Below are positions 43,638 to 52,044 of a stretch of DNA of 64,000 nt, piece by piece; position 1 is the first letter of the stretch; each line of letters opens with the position of its first letter. The DNA is from Nonomuraea helvata. GTDB taxonomy: Bacteria > Actinomycetota > Actinomycetes > Streptosporangiales > Streptosporangiaceae. The translations under genes and the position numbers were made by a program. The notes beneath the pieces are model-generated. The model saw only the letters and a list, made by a program, of their open reading frames with translations, did no database searches and was not told the origin of the DNA. The stretch lies in the NCBI RefSeq assembly GCF_039535785.1, contig NZ_BAAAXV010000001.1, positions 3,224,001 to 3,288,000 on the forward strand, in the 5' to 3' direction.

Positions 43638-45146
43638 ATGACGACGGTGGACGTGATCGTGGTGGGTGCGGGCCCGACGGGGCTGATGACCGCAGCCGAG
43701 CTGACGCTGGCCGGGGCACGCCCGATGGTGCTGGACACGTTGCCCGAACGCAATCCGATGTCACGGGCGGGGGTGATCCATTCGCGCACGGCCGAACTGT
43801 TCGACCATCGCGGGCTCCTTGAACCGCTGCTGGCGACCGGTGATTTCCCCAGGACGGAGATCGGTCACTTCGCCGGTCTTCCGGTTGACTACCGTGTGTG
43901 GCCGACACGCCACCCCGCTTACAACGTTCCGCAGGGCAAGATCGAGGAATTCCTCGAAGCCCGCCTGGTCGGCGGTGGTGTCCCCGTTCTGCGCAGGCAG
44001 CAGGTGGTCAACATGACGGCCGATGCCGACGGGGTCACGGTGACGGCTCACGGCCGCGATGGCGTGGTGCGGCACCGCGGGCACTACCTGGTGGCTGCTG
44101 ACGGCGGGCGCAGCACGATCCGCAAGATCCTCGGCCTGGATTTCCCCGGGCGCCGAGGCACCTCGACCTCAGTGACCGCCGAAACTGTTCTGGCTGGTCC
44201 CGGGAGTACCCGGCAGGGACTGATGCGGGGTCGGTCTGGGCACTGGGCCATCCAGTTCCCGTTGGAAGAGCGCGTGCGTCGGCTGGTTGTCAGCGGCCCG
44301 GGACCAGCGGTGCCCAAGGACGCCGAGGTGACCGCGGACGAACTGCGTGCCGCGCTGTATGCGGTCTACGGTGATGAGGTCGAGCTTGTCGGAATACGCC
44401 GGGCCGCCCGCATCGACGACTCCGCCCGACAGATCACCGCCTATCGCGTGGGACGGGTGTTCTTCGTCGGCGACGCCGCGCACATCCACCTGCCCCTTGC
44501 CGGGCAAGGCGTGAACACCGGCCTTGGTGACGCCTTCAATCTCGGGTGGAAGCTGGCCGGCGCGGTGCACGGCTGGGCACCGGACGGGCTGCTGGACACC
44601 TATCACACCGAACGGCACCCGGTCGGCGCTCGCGTGCTGGCCAACACCCAGACACAAGGTCTGCTGATGGACTGGGCGGGCACGGACAACCCGGATCTGC
44701 CGGCGGCGCGGGGATTGCTCGCCGAACTTCTGCGGGTGCCCGAGGCCATGCGGTGGATGGCGGGGATGATGACCGGGCTGGGCATCCGCTACGACATCGC
44801 CGGGGCGGCAGAGGACCCCTTGGTGGGCATGCGCATGCCCGAGTTCGATGTGACCGTGGACGGGGAACGCCACAGGGCGCATTCGCTGCTCTACAGCGGA
44901 CGCGGGTTGCTGCTCGACTTCACTCGTTCTGAACAGTTTTCGCCACACGCGAGGCTATGGGCCGACCGGATCGACCATATCCATGCCGTCCCTCACGAGG
45001 ACATCCCGACGAGAGGAATGTTGGTCCGGCCGGACGGCTACGTGTGCTGGACCAGCGGACTCCAGGACCTGGGCAACGCCCTTCGCTCCTGGTTCGGTGC
45101 CCCGAACGACGACTTAGTCGCTCGTGACTATCCAGCATTTCAGTGA
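43638..45146 (+). CDS. FAD-dependent aromatic-type monooxygenase
   Basis: 502 residues of the PHBH-fold class A hydroxylases: GxGxxG motif in VIVVGAGPTGLMTAAELTLA, the DG motif YLVAADGGRSTIRKILGLD, the GD motif RVFFVGDAAHIHLPLAGQGV with N/GLGDAFNLGWKLA, and a C-terminal thioredoxin-like domain. This resembles PgaE/RdmE-type polyketide hydroxylases and rifampicin monooxygenases. It would hydroxylate an aromatic substrate with NAD(P)H and O2. It heads a set with an SDR (broken) and a DoxX-like gene, divergent from the Lrp regulator. Confidence 0.9.
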   Translation: MTTVDVIVVGAGPTGLMTAAELTLAGARPMVLDTLPERNPMSRAGVIHSRTAELFDHRGLLEPLLATGDFPRTEIGHFAGLPVDYRVWPTRHPAYNVPQGKIEEFLEARLVGGGVPVLRRQQVVNMTADADGVTVTAHGRDGVVRHRGHYLVAADGGRSTIRKILGLDFPGRRGTSTSVTAETVLAGPGSTRQGLMRGRSGHWAIQFPLEERVRRLVVSGPGPAVPKDAEVTADELRAALYAVYGDEVELVGIRRAARIDDSARQITAYRVGRVFFVGDAAHIHLPLAGQGVNTGLGDAFNLGWKLAGAVHGWAPDGLLDTYHTERHPVGARVLANTQTQGLLMDWAGTDNPDLPAARGLLAELLRVPEAMRWMAGMMTGLGIRYDIAGAAEDPLVGMRMPEFDVTVDGERHRAHSLLYSGRGLLLDFTRSEQFSPHARLWADRIDHIHAVPHEDIPTRGMLVRPDGYVCWTSGLQDLGNALRSWFGAPNDDLVARDYPAFQ

Positions 45147-45159
45147 AGGAGAAGGTTTC

Positions 45160-45845
45160 TTGCCATGGACCACCCCAGACCGGATCGCCGTCGTCACCGG
45201 AAGCGGGCGAAGCATCGGCCGGGCCATCGCCCTGCGCCTGGCCGCTGATGGGGCGAGGGTCGTCATCAATTACAAAAGCAACGCCAAGGCCGCCGGACAG
45301 GTTGTATCCGAAATCGAGGCACCGGTGGGCAGGCCATAGTGGTGGAAGCAGACGTGGCCGATCCCGCGCAGCTACGGGCGCTTTTCGAGGCGGCGGAACG
45401 CGAGTACGGCGGTCTGGACGTGTTCGTGCACAACGCCTACGGGTACTCGCACGGACCGATCGCCGAGGCAGCGGACGACGACTACACGAACACATTCGCG
45501 GCCAATTCCCACACCACGTTCGTCGCGTTCCGGGAGGCGGCGACGCGCGTGCGCGACAACGGCAGGATCGTATACATCTCCTCCGCGGCCACCCGCTGGA
45601 AAGACCCGTTCACCGCTCTCTATTCGGCAAGCAAGGCGGCAGGTGAGCAACTGGTACGGGCCTTCGCCCGCGAGGTGGCCCCGCGTGGAATAACCGTCAA
45701 CAGCGTGTTGCCCGGACCGGTCAACACCGACGCGGTTCAACCTGTGCTGGACATGCTGGCGGACGTTGCGGCATGGAAACCATCACCCCACCTACCCACG
45801 CTATGGCGGTGGTCCAACGGCATTTGTCTTGCGTGTCCGACCTGA
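45160..45845 (+). pseudogene. Short-chain dehydrogenase with frameshift
   Basis: From TTG 45160 (GGAGAAGG upstream) the frame encodes PWTTPDRIAVVTGSGRSIGR and stops at 45339. The rest of the protein continues in the next frame as VVEADVADPAQLRALFEAAE, VYISSAATRWKDPFTALYSA and SKAAGEQLVRAFAREVAPRG, with the catalytic S/Y/K all present. One missing G near 45327 explains the shift. The C-terminus after about 45775 is also abnormal (no GGxx end). The gene overlaps the expected position of a reductase partner to the monooxygenase. Confidence 0.8.
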
Positions 45846-45891
45846 CAACCCGCTCTGAACCCTGTTAGTCCACTCCTCAAGTGAGGATCCC

Positions 45892-46248
45892 ATGTCTGTT
45901 GCCTATATCGCAGTAACCCTTTTGACCGCGATCGCAAACTGCTATGCCGCCTACCTGGATTTCTCCGGCAACGAGCAGGTCATCGCCGTCATGAAGATAA
46001 AGCGCGTGCCATTGTCATGGATGTTCCCGCTGGGCGCCCTCAAGGCCGCAGGCGCGCTCGGACTGCTGGTCGGCCCCGCCGTGCCATTGATCGGAACGGC
46101 CGCTGCGGTCGGGCTTGTCCTGTTCTTCATCTGCGCCCTGGTCGCCCACCTGAGGGTGCGCTACTACAAGCTCGCAAACTGGGCCGCATTCTTTCTTCTA
46201 GCCGTGGCCGCGCTGACGGTGAACCTGGCTCACCACAGCCCCTGGTGA
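45892..46248 (+). CDS. DoxX-like membrane protein
   Basis: 118 residues with four hydrophobic segments (VAYIAVTLLTAIANCYAAYL, LKAAGALGLLVGPAVPLIGT, AAAVGLVLFFICALVAHLRV, AAFFLLAVAALTVNLA) and the conserved K-A-x-G pattern of the DoxX-like family. It is last gene of the monooxygenase-SDR group and probably cotranscribed. Its role is unknown; members often accompany oxidative enzymes. Confidence 0.78.
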   Translation: MSVAYIAVTLLTAIANCYAAYLDFSGNEQVIAVMKIKRVPLSWMFPLGALKAAGALGLLVGPAVPLIGTAAAVGLVLFFICALVAHLRVRYYKLANWAAFFLLAVAALTVNLAHHSPW

Positions 46249-46395
46249 CCCGCAGGAGCGCCGGCGTCGCCACGGTGCGGTCCGAGCAAACACGGGGAGT
46301 GGCATCCTGCTTCTTTCAGCGTTCGTTGAAGTCATGCATCCACTGGAGACAGCCGTGAAGCCGCCCGCGCGGCGTCGCAACACCGGCGATCGCCG

Positions 46396-48294
46396 TCAAG
46401 ACGCTTCTCGGACGTGAGCACCGGTTTCAGGAACGTCCGCGAGCGTGCGTGCGCAGTCATCGCGGCGGCGGGTGACAGCGGCCGTGTCGGCATTCTCGTA
46501 GAGCAGCGCACGGTCGTAGTCGTCGATCGCCTCCTGCCACCGCCCCATGAATTGGTGTATCAGCCCCCGATTGAAGTAGGCGGTAGCGTCAGGCCTGATC
46601 GACAGCGCGCGGGTGAGGTCCTTGATCGCCTGCTCGGCATGCCCCAGGTCGAACCAGGTGGAGGCACGGTTGATCAGGGCTTCGGTCATCGCAGGGCGGG
46701 CGGCGAGCGCCGCGGTGAACGCGGCCAGCGCGGCCCGGTGGTCGCGATCCCGCAGCTCAAGCAGTCCGAGCGTGCACAGCAGTCCGGGGTGGCCGGGGCT
46801 CAATGCGAGACCTCGTCGCACGTCCTGCCCGGCCTCGAGGAACCGGCCACGCGCATAGTGCAGGTTGGCACGGTTGAGTAAGGCGTCCACATAGGCGGGA
46901 TCGAGCTCCAGCGCCTTGCCGTATTCTGCGACGGCCTCCTCGTCGCGACTCATCGACGCGTACGACAGAGCGGCATTGAAGTGGATCTGCGGGTACGCCG
47001 GTCCGGCGACGACGGCCAGTTCGTAGTCGCGTACGGCCTGGACATGGTCCCCGGCGGCCCGCCAGCTGTTGCCGCGTTCGAAGTAGCTCTCGGGAGACAG
47101 CGGTTCGTGCTCCAGGGCCTCGGAGAACGCCTCGGCCGCGAGAGCGTACCTGCGGGCACGGTAGTGCAGGCGCCCGACGTTCTGAAAGTACAGCGCGGCT
47201 TCACTGGAGTAGAGGTCCGGGCAGTCGCGCTTCAGGTCGCGCAGCCCCGCGCGCAGCAACCGCATGGACTTGTCCGGCCGTCCAGCACGCAGTTCGAGCA
47301 GCGCGCGCAGGTTCGTGTCGACGAAAATGGTGTTCGCGACCGGGTCCAGGCATTCGGGGACGTCGCGCAGGTGCCGCAGGCACTCCTCCAGTTGCCGTGC
47401 CCCGATCTCGTAGTCGCGCTCCTGCGGACTGTGCAGGCGAGCGTGCATCAGTGCCCTGACGTTCGCGCAGTTGAGCAGCGTGACCGGATTGGTGTTGCGC
47501 TGCTGGAGTTCGACGCAGAGCGCCTCGGCTTCCCGCAGCCGTCCCAGCATCATCAGCGAGGTGATGACCACCCGGTGCATGCGGCCTTCGACCAGGCCGT
47601 CCCGCGGCGAGTGCAGCAGGGCTGCGCGTGCCAGCCGCATGGCGATCTCGTAGAAGCCGACGACCGAGTAATAGCGGGCGGCCTCCGACAGCGCCTCGAC
47701 GATGCGGCCGGGCTCCGCCGAGCTGCGTTCGAAGTGGTACGGAACCAGAGTGAGCTCCAGCGACCTGCGCCCCAGCCGCAGCAACTCGACCGCACGCTCG
47801 GCGTGGGCGTCGGGGCTGACGACGTCCGGGCCTGGGCTCGGCCCGTGCCCTTGCAGCACGATGCGGGCCTGGTCCGGGCGGATGCGCCGGATGAGGATGT
47901 CGAGGAACTCCCGCTGGAGCGGATCTGCGTGATCCACATTGATGAACACGACACGCTCCCCGTCCCGCCAACACAGCCGCAGGAACTCCACCATCGCGTG
48001 GGCCAGCCACGTTGTTCGGGTGCGGTGGTGGAGTCCCTCGTCGCGGCCGTCGGCGGTGAAAGGGATCTCGCCCGGTTCGCCGATGATCGGGGCGAGGTCG
48101 GGGGCCGCTTCGAGGACGATCGCGTGGCTGTCCGGGGCCAGGGTGACGATGGATCTGGCGAACTGCCTGATGAGGTCGGGGCACTCGCGCCGGATGCGCG
48201 GGAGCAGCAGGTTCATCAGCGCGTTGCAGCCCACGTACGGATAGATCCTGTGGGCGTGGCAGTCGACGTGCAGGGCGTCGGAAGCGAACGGCAC
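46396..48294 (-). CDS. Tetratricopeptide-repeat protein with degenerate ATPase-like N-terminus
   Basis: 632 residues from GTG 48294, fixed by AGGAGG eight bases upstream. The N-terminal ~180 residues (LHVDCHAHRIYPYVGCNALM, RERVVFINVDHADPLQ-like segment GERVVFINVDHADPLQREFL) look like an AAA/STAND module with a Walker-B-type D-x-H-x-A-D but no P-loop. From ~200 on, the protein is helical repeats, and about ten TPR units are readable near the end (AAEAFSEALEHEPLSPESYF, AVAEYGKALELDPAYVDALL, AAFTAALAARPAMTEALINR, AIKDLTRALSIRPDATAYFN). It follows a small-peptide gene by 17 bases and is probably cotranscribed. It may bind the peptide or partner enzymes. Confidence 0.75.
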   Translation of the reverse strand: MPFASDALHVDCHAHRIYPYVGCNALMNLLLPRIRRECPDLIRQFARSIVTLAPDSHAIVLEAAPDLAPIIGEPGEIPFTADGRDEGLHHRTRTTWLAHAMVEFLRLCWRDGERVVFINVDHADPLQREFLDILIRRIRPDQARIVLQGHGPSPGPDVVSPDAHAERAVELLRLGRRSLELTLVPYHFERSSAEPGRIVEALSEAARYYSVVGFYEIAMRLARAALLHSPRDGLVEGRMHRVVITSLMMLGRLREAEALCVELQQRNTNPVTLLNCANVRALMHARLHSPQERDYEIGARQLEECLRHLRDVPECLDPVANTIFVDTNLRALLELRAGRPDKSMRLLRAGLRDLKRDCPDLYSSEAALYFQNVGRLHYRARRYALAAEAFSEALEHEPLSPESYFERGNSWRAAGDHVQAVRDYELAVVAGPAYPQIHFNAALSYASMSRDEEAVAEYGKALELDPAYVDALLNRANLHYARGRFLEAGQDVRRGLALSPGHPGLLCTLGLLELRDRDHRAALAAFTAALAARPAMTEALINRASTWFDLGHAEQAIKDLTRALSIRPDATAYFNRGLIHQFMGRWQEAIDDYDRALLYENADTAAVTRRRDDCARTLADVPETGAHVREAS

Positions 48295-48311
48295 GATCGT
48301 CCTCCTACGGC

Positions 48312-48536
48312 TCAGCTTGCGACGATGCAGGCGACGGAGTCGGCGGTGGCGGTGGCAGTGCTGCTGGCCGTGACCATCGCCAGGGCGGCGCGGATATCCG
48401 ACTGTGCGCTGTCGGCGGTGGACACCTCCTGAGGAGTGGCGGCGTACGCTGGACTCGACGCGACGGCGCCGAGCGTGGCGGTGGCGAGAACGCCGAGAGT
48501 GCCGGCTGCGAGGCGGTGACGGACGTCTTCGAGCAT
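48312..48536 (-). CDS. Small secreted-looking peptide, possible precursor
   Basis: 74 residues from ATG 48536 with GGAAGGA at correct spacing. It has a basic N-terminus (LEDVRHRLAAG), a hydrophobic core (TLGVLATATLGAVASSPAYA) ending in an A-x-A cleavage site, and a mature part of about 42 residues rich in Ala, Thr, Ser, Asp (SAQSDIRAALAMVTASSTAT) ending with the only cysteine in DSVACIVAS. Ser/Thr/Cys richness near the C-terminus resembles modified-peptide precursors, but a leader of Sec type is unusual for them and no modification enzyme is seen. It may equally be a small exported protein. Confidence 0.55.
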   Translation of the reverse strand: MLEDVRHRLAAGTLGVLATATLGAVASSPAYAATPQEVSTADSAQSDIRAALAMVTASSTATATADSVACIVAS

Positions 48537-48574
48537 GATGAAGTTCCTTCCTGGATTGAGCGGTGGTTCCGGCT

Positions 48575-48835
48575 TCAGATGAGGCGCCAAAGCCGCAGCC
48601 GCGGCTCGCTGCTGATCGCCTTCTGCGCGAGGTTCCTGAGCGTGGTGCGAGCCTGCGGCTCACTGTCGGCCATGAGAAATCCGAAGACCATCAGTTGGTC
48701 CTGAGCGGTCCTGACACAAAGGTGCTGGATTCCGTCATCATCGGTCGCATGCCGCCACATGAGGTCGGTGAATTGGTGGGGAGGCAGGGCGCAGGCCGCG
48801 CGGAGCGGCCCGACCCAGACAACTGCCATCATCAT
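48575..48835 (-). CDS. Small hypothetical protein
   Basis: 86 residues starting with ATGATGATG near 48835; AGGAG lies ~14 bases upstream. The sequence has a balanced composition (QFTDLMWRHATDDDGIQHLC, FGFLMADSEPQARTTLRNLA, SSEPRLRLWRL) unlike a shadow frame. No family is recognised. It sits 38 bases before the small secreted-looking peptide gene in the same direction, forming a candidate operon with it and the TPR protein. Confidence 0.5.
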   Translation of the reverse strand: MMMAVVWVGPLRAACALPPHQFTDLMWRHATDDDGIQHLCVRTAQDQLMVFGFLMADSEPQARTTLRNLAQKAISSEPRLRLWRLI

Positions 48836-48854
48836 CGGACGCGGCCGGGCTCCT

Positions 48855-48938
48855 TCAGGGGCCGTCCCAGCCGAACCCGTTCACCGCGACGGCAGCCGTT
48901 CGCCGTCCGGTACTCGCTGTGCGCACATGCATGGTCAT
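48855..48938 (-). CDS. 27-residue peptide ORF
   Basis: ATG 48938 preceded by AAGGGGG opens a 27-codon frame beginning MTMHVRTASTG and ending VNGFGWDGP before a TGA. It is followed 19 bases later by the 86-aa gene. A short basic leader with a Gly/Trp/Asp-containing tail could be a peptide precursor or simply a translational leader. Support is limited to the ribosome binding site and position. Confidence 0.35.
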   Translation of the reverse strand: MTMHVRTASTGRRTAAVAVNGFGWDGP

Positions 48939-49281
48939 GCCCCCTTGCCGGTCATGAGGAGGAAGGGGCGGTGGGAGCGTCACGCCGCTCGCCACTGCCT
49001 GCCTTCGCAGGATGCGGCCACCGCACCGCGCTGTCACCGTGATCGGCCTGGCGTGATCCTGCCTGGCGTATTCGCGCCAGACATGCGGAGATCTTGCAAC
49101 CTTCCGGAAAATGACCAAGAGGTGGCACAATTCAACACAGGGAGGATTAACGTGATGATCACGAGACTTCGCCACGTTCGGCTCCCGCCGACGTTGCACG
49201 GCTCATCAGCGGCTTCCACGACGCCAACGGGGACGTCATGATCTGGCCCCGTGAAGCCTACGCAACCTTGCGGCCGGTAAC
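48939..49281. other. Intergenic region between peptide locus and LuxR-type gene
   Basis: The divergent promoters for both directions must lie here. On the plus strand a frame ending at 49285 (overlapping the regulator's ATG) reads SAPADVARLISGFHDANGDV and ends WPREAYATLRPVT. It looks protein-like but follows a TAA at 49148 and has no start, so it may be a gene remnant. GGGAGG at 49140-49145 precedes a GTG that opens a 29-codon frame of doubtful meaning. Confidence 0.3.
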
Positions 49282-50250
49282 ATGATGCTCGATGCACTGG
49301 GCTTGTCTACCGTTGACGAGGCCGTCTACCGAGCCATGCTGGACCATCCCCACCTCGACCTCGCCGGTCTGGCCGCCCGGGTAGGTGTCGGCACCGACGC
49401 CGTGCGCGTTGCCCTGAACCACCTCGTCGATCTCACGCTGGTGCGCGGCAGCGCCGACGGATTCCATGTCGTACGCCCCCAGGCGGCTCTGCAGGCACTC
49501 GTGGCCAAGGCCGAGGCCGAGATTCTGGCCAGACAGCAGCGCATCGAGGCCACCAGGGCCGCGGTTGCCGCCCTCGCCACCCGGTACGAGGACCACGATG
49601 AGCCGGAGACGATCCGCAGGCTCAACGGCTTGGACACGGTACGCGAGCGCCTCGCCGAACTGTCCCAAAACGCCCAAGCCGAATGCCTGTCCCTCACACC
49701 GTCCGGACCCCAGAGGCCCGAGACCATAGCCACGGAAAAGAAGCTCAACCTGCCGGCATTACGGCGCGGGGTGGTCATCCGCAACATCTACCTGGACAGT
49801 TACCGCAATGATCCCGCCACTCTGGCCCACGCCCGGTGGATGGCAGAGCACGGCGGTCAGAGCCGGACCACCGCGACCCTGCCGCTGAGGCTCGTCATCG
49901 TCGATCGCCGGATCGCCCTGGTTCCCATCGACCCCGATCGTTCCAACGCCGGGGCGCTGGAATTGGACAGCCCTGGCGTAATCATCGGTCTGATCGCGCT
50001 GTTCGAGCAGCTCTGGGTCGCGGGCACGCCGCTCGGCGAGGCGTCGCCCAGGAACGAGCACGGGCTCAACCAGCAGGAACGCGAGCTGCTGCGGCTGCTG
50101 GCCAACGGCCACACCGACGAGTCCGCAGGCCGCCAGCTGGCCATCTCCACGCGCAGCGTACAACGCATCATGACCGCCCTCACTGAGCGACTGGGCGCGA
50201 CGAGCCGTTTCCAGGCCGGCGTCGAGGCACAACGGCGCGGGTGGCTGTGA
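49282..50250 (+). CDS. TrmB/LuxR-type two-module transcriptional regulator
   Basis: 322 residues: an N-terminal TrmB-like winged helix (LDLAGLAARVGVGTDAVRVA), a predicted coiled coil (ALQALVAKAEAEILARQQRI), a central sensor-like part (LRRGVVIRNIYLDSYRNDPA, RLVIVDRRIALVPID) and a C-terminal LuxR HTH (LNQQERELLRLLANGHTDES, LAISTRSVQRIMTALTERLG). This arrangement is common in actinomycete regulators beside peptide or secondary-metabolite genes. It is divergent from the small-peptide/TPR locus and is a natural candidate to control it. Confidence 0.85.
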   Translation: MMLDALGLSTVDEAVYRAMLDHPHLDLAGLAARVGVGTDAVRVALNHLVDLTLVRGSADGFHVVRPQAALQALVAKAEAEILARQQRIEATRAAVAALATRYEDHDEPETIRRLNGLDTVRERLAELSQNAQAECLSLTPSGPQRPETIATEKKLNLPALRRGVVIRNIYLDSYRNDPATLAHARWMAEHGGQSRTTATLPLRLVIVDRRIALVPIDPDRSNAGALELDSPGVIIGLIALFEQLWVAGTPLGEASPRNEHGLNQQERELLRLLANGHTDESAGRQLAISTRSVQRIMTALTERLGATSRFQAGVEAQRRGWL

Positions 50251-50359
50251 CCAGCTGCTACGGCACTCGGTTACATCGAGTGCTGTGCGCCTGGGATGAC
50301 AGCGAGTTTCCTTCAGACCATCGAGGACACGGCAGCGGACATTACCTCTTCATGGGGCC

Positions 50360-50956
50360 TTAGGACGCGCGGATGGCGGCGACAACCGATCTGGTCAGCC
50401 GGGTGAGGTAGTCCCCGTCCACTGGACCGCTCGCGATCACCAGCCGGAACGTGAGCGGTGAGATCATCAGGTCGATCCCCAGCTGGAGGTCCAGCCCTGC
50501 GGGCACGTCGCCCCGCTCGATCGCGCGGCCGAGTACCTCCTCGGCGGCCGCGCGCCTGGGCCGGGAAACGACCTCACGGAGTGCGTCGCCCAGCGTCGGG
50601 CACCGGCCGGCCTCGGCGACCAGGTCCAGGGCGATCTTGTTGATCTGCGGGTCGCGCATCTGCGCCAGCGTGGTATCGAGAAAGGCGCGGACGTCCCCGT
50701 CAAGTGTCCCGGTGTCGGGCACATGGGGGATGTGCTGCCTGGCGAGGTCGCCCACCAGGTCGACCAGCATCGCCTCTTTCGAGGGCCAGCGGCGGTACAG
50801 GGCGGCCTTGCCGACCCCGGCGCGCCGGGCCACGGCCTCCATCGACATCCGCGCGTATCCCTTTTCCAGCAGTTCGTCGAACATCGCCCGCTCGATGGCC
50901 GCTGTGACGCCGGCCTGCGGAACTGCGGCTCCTGCGGGTTTCCTCTTGGGGGGCAT
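50360..50956 (-). CDS. TetR-family regulator
   Basis: 198 residues with an intact HTH (AIERAMFDELLEKGYARMSM, EAVARRAGVGKAALYRRWPS) and a TetR_C_16-like C-terminal domain. GGAAGGACC precedes ATG 50956. It is divergent from the MBL-fold/patatin operon, with two identical-pattern palindromes in the 91-base gap. It most likely represses both directions. Confidence 0.92.
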   Translation of the reverse strand: MPPKRKPAGAAVPQAGVTAAIERAMFDELLEKGYARMSMEAVARRAGVGKAALYRRWPSKEAMLVDLVGDLARQHIPHVPDTGTLDGDVRAFLDTTLAQMRDPQINKIALDLVAEAGRCPTLGDALREVVSRPRRAAAEEVLGRAIERGDVPAGLDLQLGIDLMISPLTFRLVIASGPVDGDYLTRLTRSVVAAIRAS

Positions 50957-50975
50957 GAGGTCCTTCCAGCGCGAC

Positions 50976-51032
50976 GGAACAGTTGCGTTCCAGCGTAGCG
51001 AGACCTACGTTAGGACGGAACGCATCCGTTCC
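50976..51032. promoter_or_regulatory. Two matching TetR operators
   Basis: GGAACAGTTGCGTTCC (50976-50991) and GGAACGCATCCGTTCC (51017-51032) share the pattern GGAAC-N6-GTTCC and are 41 bases (about four helical turns) apart. They lie between the divergent TetR gene and the MBL-fold gene. Two sites on one face of the DNA fit cooperative TetR binding that shuts both promoters. Confidence 0.75.
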
Positions 51033-51047
51033 AACGAAGGAGCAGCA

Positions 51048-51998
51048 ATGAAGGTCTTCCCCCTCCGCACAGGACGGACAAAGGTGCCGTTCGGGCAGTT
51101 CTACGGCGGCCTGGACGGCTACAGCATGACCGACTTCGTCACCGACAAGGAGCATTACATCTGGGTCCCCATCCACAGCTACCTGATCGAGCACCCACAG
51201 GCCGGGCCGATCCTGGTGGACACGGGCATCAGCCCGGAGCAGACCGCACACGTCGACTACTACCGTGGCTCGATCATGGAGCACGTCACGGACGTAGACG
51301 AATACGACCTGCCCGCCGACGAGACCATGACCGCGCAACTGGCGCGGCACGGCTACCGGCCGTCCGACGTGTCAACCGTGATCATTACGCACCTGCACGA
51401 GGACCACGTGGGCTCGCTCGGCCTGTTCCCCGACGCCGCCGTCCATCTCGGCAGGGCCGAGTACGACGCGCGCCACTCCAAGGTCTTCGGCCTCGTCCCG
51501 CTGGGCTTCGAACCCTCGATCGCTCCAGTGCGGCACTGGCGCCCGGTCGACTTCACCGGGGCGCAGATCGGCGGGTTCGACTCCTCGGCCGACCTGCTGG
51601 GCGACGGCCTGGTGACCCTGCTGCCCACGCCCGGGCACAGCCCCGGCAGCACCAGTGTCCTGGTCCACGCAGGCCGGTACCGTCTGCTGCTCACCGGCGA
51701 CGCGCTCTACACGATTCACCACCTCGCCGTGGACCAGGTCCGCGCGATCCAGACCGGTGCGGAATCGCTGTACGTCGACTCCGTCCGCCGGATGCAATGG
51801 CTGCGCCGGCTGGTGCCCGACGTGGTCGTCCTCACCGCGCACGACCACACCCAGTACGGCAGGCGAGTGGCTGCCGAACTGGCCGAAGGAGAACTGTCGG
51901 AGGAGGCGCTGGCCTGGTGCCGGTCGTACGAGCGCACCACCTTCGACGAGCTGTACAACCTCAACCCCGCCCGCCTGCCCCACCACGACGCGGCCTGA
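51048..51998 (+). CDS. MBL-fold metallo-hydrolase, lactonase-like
   Basis: 316 residues with the metallo-beta-lactamase signature THLHEDHVGSLGLF (HxHxDH variant HLHEDH), downstream PTPGHSPGSTSVLVH and LLLTGDALYTI, and a late histidine in TAHDHTQYG. The overall order and HSPG motif resemble N-acyl-homoserine lactonases and related lactonases. The glutamate in place of the usual residue in HxHxDH is allowed in the family. It is first gene of an operon with a patatin gene under a TetR repressor. Lactone or ester hydrolysis is likely; quorum quenching is possible but unproven. Confidence 0.88.
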   Translation: MKVFPLRTGRTKVPFGQFYGGLDGYSMTDFVTDKEHYIWVPIHSYLIEHPQAGPILVDTGISPEQTAHVDYYRGSIMEHVTDVDEYDLPADETMTAQLARHGYRPSDVSTVIITHLHEDHVGSLGLFPDAAVHLGRAEYDARHSKVFGLVPLGFEPSIAPVRHWRPVDFTGAQIGGFDSSADLLGDGLVTLLPTPGHSPGSTSVLVHAGRYRLLLTGDALYTIHHLAVDQVRAIQTGAESLYVDSVRRMQWLRRLVPDVVVLTAHDHTQYGRRVAAELAEGELSEEALAWCRSYERTTFDELYNLNPARLPHHDAA

Positions 51999-52044
51999 CC
52001 ACCCCGCTCTCCGAGGCGCCGAGCCGCACGAGGAAGATGTGATC

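Noticed and set aside
48312..48590. Reading the 74-aa peptide as an FxSxx-COOH or lanthipeptide precursor
   Set aside because: The C-terminus (CIVAS) does not fit FxSxx, the leader looks like a Sec signal, and no radical SAM or lanthionine synthetase gene is nearby. It is kept only as an unclassified peptide.
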